Shown here piece after piece: positions 11,175-11,420 of a stretch of 11,420 nucleotides of DNA. The position numbers and the translations under genes were made by a program. Every line of letters starts with the position of its first letter. Within the stretch, counting starts at the first letter, position 1. The notes below the pieces were generated by a model, which ran no database searches, was not told the DNA's origin, and saw only the letters and a program-made list of their open reading frames with translations. The stretch is taken from NCBI GenBank assembly GCA_023264315.1, contig JALQST010000057.1:1-11420 (forward strand), written 5' to 3'. Source of the stretch: Nodosilinea sp. BSH.14 (GTDB lineage Bacteria > Cyanobacteriota > Cyanobacteriia > Phormidesmidales > Phormidesmidaceae).

Positions 11175-11420
11175 GTGTCCCCCCTCTACTACCTCCTCCG
11201 CTCCCGCGCCGATGGCCGCTACCTAGCCGCCCGTCTTCGCACCGATGGCCCCGACCCAGTGGCCCAGTTTCTGCTGGTGTTCCAAGCCGACTACGACGCC
11301 CTCAGCTACCTCAATGCCCACGCCCCCGAGGTGAGCGACCAGTTTGCGGTGGAACCCATCACCCCCGCCAACCTCAAGCCCCTGCTGGGCCGCTGGAATT
11401 TCCAGGGCTTGGGCATGGTG
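11175..11420 (+). CDS. Cyanobacterial conserved-looking protein of unknown function (partial, 3' end outside window)
   Basis: An open frame from GTG 11175 runs off the right edge with 82 codons. It begins MSPLYYLLRSRADGRYLAAR and continues with FLLVFQADYDALSYLNAH, FAVEPITPANLKPLLGRW and FQGLGMV. From memory this pattern (YYLLRS..DGxYL, DALSYLNTH, FAVESI, LLKRWGFTGVG) matches a short protein conserved across cyanobacteria without assigned function. The start has no Shine-Dalgarno, because the preceding bases are the C-rich heptamer array. It lies 46 bp after the gamma-glutamylcyclotransferase-like gene on the same strand and may be co-transcribed with it. No membrane segment or metal motif is seen. 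Confidence 0.75.
   Translation, partial: MSPLYYLLRSRADGRYLAARLRTDGPDPVAQFLLVFQADYDALSYLNAHAPEVSDQFAVEPITPANLKPLLGRWNFQGLGMV

Noticed and set aside
1..11420. CRISPR array, tRNA, rRNA, transposon or phage genes
   Set aside because: No spaced direct repeats of CRISPR type, no cloverleaf, no rRNA motifs and no transposase-like or integrase-like protein were seen; the tandem repeats present are 7-bp arrays without spacers.

Overview
The window reads as chromosomal DNA of a GC-rich, probably filamentous non-heterocystous cyanobacterium (Leptolyngbya/Nodosilinea-like is my guess, at low confidence). The support is a divergent LysR / pirin + CDGSH module like the pirR-pirAB locus of Synechocystis, heptanucleotide tandem repeats of the STRR type known from cyanobacteria, and small conserved proteins of a cyanobacterial look. 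I see no transposase, phage gene, tRNA, rRNA or CRISPR array. Genes sit on both strands in short operons and have similar codon use.

Left third (1-3383): the last codons of an unknown upstream gene; ruvC (Holliday-junction resolvase) followed by a perfect 13-bp hairpin; a 99-aa unknown protein with its own strong ribosome binding site; then a LysR-type regulator on the minus strand facing away from a pirin-like cupin and a two-motif CDGSH iron-sulfur protein. The 197-bp gap between regulator and pirin holds three oriented copies of ATTGTC that could be operators.

Middle (3384-6804): a 413-bp non-coding stretch with strong inverted repeats leads to the nucleoid protein HU. One stop codon and a few bases later, in the same reading frame, comes a CobD-like threonine-phosphate decarboxylase (cobalamin aminopropanol arm) that has only TTG start candidates. 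Its stop overlaps the start of a double ATP-binding ABC protein of the BMP/nucleoside-sugar importer type (ATGA overlap), with no permease or binding protein in the window.

Right part (6832-10401, minus strand): an apparent operon of an NfeD/YqiJ-like membrane OB-fold protein and two paralogous flotillin-like SPFH proteins, expected to form a membrane microdomain assembly. The two SPFH genes contain a nearly identical 61-nt block, and both proteins end in proline-rich tails. The gaps between these genes contain dispersed repeats.

Right end (10402-11420): a gamma-glutamylcyclotransferase-like protein behind a long leader, then a heptamer array and the start of a conserved-looking cyanobacterial protein of unknown function, cut by the window edge.

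A recurring theme is that short repeats touch gene boundaries: heptamer arrays lie directly before two start codons that lack a Shine-Dalgarno sequence, and repeats overlap or adjoin two stop codons. I found no convincing wholly new defence or mobile system. The strongest leads are the NfeD-flotillin pair, the HU-cobD-ABC coupling and the repeat-remodelled gene ends.
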